This document shows, piece by piece, positions 4,985 to 5,838 of a stretch of 5,838 nt of DNA. Position numbers and translations under genes: made by a program. The stretch comes from CAYTPE01 sp964439885. Lineage in GTDB: Bacteria > Patescibacteriota > Patescibacteriia > Magasanikbacterales > GWA2-37-8. Each line of letters starts with the position of its first letter. Position 1 is the first letter of the stretch. The notes under the pieces are model-generated. The model worked only from the letters and a program-made list of their open reading frames with translations. It was not told the DNA's origin and did no database searches. The DNA lies in NCBI GenBank assembly GCA_964439885.1, contig CAYTPE010000068.1:1-5838 (forward strand), written 5' to 3'.

Positions 4985-5838
4985 TTATCGAACCTGGTGT
5001 ACAGCTTTTCCCGCAATAAATTGTTGTATGTTTTCCACGGTCGTATCCACAATTCGCATAAGCGCTTCAGTGGAATTGAAAGCATTGTGGGGAGTGACGA
5101 TTGTCGACGGGTGTTTGATAATGTACCGGTTCAATGTATTGATTTTGAGATCACGCTTTTTGGCGCGCATCACTTCTTCATGATGTTGAAGTAAATTTTC
5201 GTCTTCGAGCACGTCGATGCCGGCACCGGCGATGTGATGCGTTTTAAGCGCGTTAGCCAGTGCTGCCGGCTCGATGAGCGCTCCGCGCGCGGTGTTGATA
5301 ATGAAACTACCTTTTTTCATTTTTTTAATGTTCTTACTATTGATGAGATGATAGGTTTCTTTAAATAAAGGAGTATGTAGAGTCACTATGTCAGCGCGCC
5401 CAAGCACGGTATTCAGCGGTGCGTAGGTAAAACCGAGCTCGTTCGCTAGCTTTTCATTCGGGAAAGCATCATACGCTATTATATTCAATTCGAATCCTTT
5501 CGCCATTCGAATCACGTGGGCGCCAATATGCCCGGTGCCAATTACACCCAGTGTCTTGCCTTGCAGATCGATGCCGCGCAGCCCGTGAAAATCATACCTT
5601 CCTTTTTTCACTCGTTCCACAGACGGAAAAATTTTGCGCGTGAGACCGAGGAGGAGCGCGAACGTGTGTTCGGCGACGGTATTTTCGCCATAGGTCGGCA
5701 CGTTGCAAACTACAATTTTTCGTTTAGCGCATTCGGCCAAGTCGATGTGGTCGTAGCCAGTGCTCATCGTTGCGACCAGTTTGAGGCGCGGCATTCGGCT
5801 GAGAATTTCTTTGGTAACGGGCGATTCGATAAAGACCG
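4985..5838 (-). CDS. D-2-hydroxyacid dehydrogenase (D-lactate dehydrogenase-like), N-terminus missing
   Basis: This is a cytoplasmic NAD-dependent dehydrogenase of the D-isomer-specific family, which interconverts a 2-keto acid and a D-2-hydroxy acid. The frame stays open to the right edge (visible residues begin VFIESPVTKEIL), so the ATG at 5794 is internal and roughly 40-60 N-terminal residues are outside the window. Numbering from the first whole visible codon: LVATMSTGYDHIDL (20-33) is the family's substrate-side loop; TLGVIGTGHIG (95-105) is the NAD-binding GxGxxG with D123 (YDAF) ending the next strand, favouring NAD over NADP; INTARGALI (180-188) carries the catalytic Arg184; GIDVLEDE (206-213) carries the acidic partner; TPHNAF (248-253) carries the catalytic His250. 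The insert before TPHNAF and the phrase DFHGLRGIDLQGK resemble fermentative D-lactate dehydrogenases, so pyruvate reduction is a reasonable guess, not proof. It is convergent with rnpB and shares its terminator; a functional link to the glycan genes is not evident. Confidence 0.93.
   Translation of the reverse strand, partial: VFIESPVTKEILSRMPRLKLVATMSTGYDHIDLAECAKRKIVVCNVPTYGENTVAEHTFALLLGLTRKIFPSVERVKKGRYDFHGLRGIDLQGKTLGVIGTGHIGAHVIRMAKGFELNIIAYDAFPNEKLANELGFTYAPLNTVLGRADIVTLHTPLFKETYHLINSKNIKKMKKGSFIINTARGALIEPAALANALKTHHIAGAGIDVLEDENLLQHHEEVMRAKKRDLKINTLNRYIIKHPSTIVTPHNAFNSTEALMRIVDTTVENIQQFIAGKAVHQVR

Noticed and set aside
5794..5794. ATG at 5794 as the start of the hydroxyacid dehydrogenase
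   Set aside because: The frame remains open to the window edge and the upstream codons (VFIESPVTKEIL) continue the family's N-terminal domain, so the gene is partial rather than short.

Overview
The window looks like part of a bacterial surface-polysaccharide locus next to the RNase P RNA gene. The organism is probably from an uncultivated lineage, and my best guess is the Patescibacteria/CPR (Parcubacteria-like). That guess rests on three things: the divergent RNase P RNA, the absence of recognisable Shine-Dalgarno sequences before every visible start, and 7-bp degenerate repeats of a kind I associate with such genomes. No taxonomic marker in the window proves it.

Layout. Positions 1-4339 hold four genes, all on the minus strand and read right to left. 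First is a polyprenyl-phosphate sugar-1-phosphate transferase (2891-4339), followed by a GT4 glycosyltransferase (1671-2825). A multi-pass membrane protein resembling GT-C glycosyltransferases (479-1696) comes next, and last is the N-terminal part of a second GT4-type glycosyltransferase that runs off the left edge (1-472). Gaps are 65 bp, a 26-bp overlap and 6 bp, so they read as one operon. A well-formed minus-strand promoter lies just before the first gene. The expected order of action is: the first enzyme loads a sugar phosphate onto the lipid carrier on the cytoplasmic face, the GT4 enzymes extend it, and the membrane protein probably uses a lipid-linked sugar. No flippase, polymerase or ligase is visible.

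Positions 4340-4984 hold two back-to-back promoters whose -35 boxes are 3 bp apart. One drives the glycan operon leftward and the other drives rnpB rightward. rnpB (about 4417-4937) is unusually long because of extra hairpins in the P12 and P19 regions, while the P15-P17 region that normally carries the tRNA-CCA-binding GGU is almost absent. A strong hairpin with A/T tracts on both sides (4939-4972) can terminate rnpB and also the convergent gene beyond it.

Positions 4985-5838 hold most of a D-2-hydroxyacid dehydrogenase (D-lactate dehydrogenase-like) on the minus strand, cut off at its N-terminus by the right edge.

Two tracts of degenerate 7-bp repeats (176-210, inside a coding region; 2821-2891, between genes and carrying a start codon) and a (CG)7 run inside the membrane glycosyltransferase are the main structures not explained by the genes. 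I saw no tRNA, insertion sequence, CRISPR array or replication origin.
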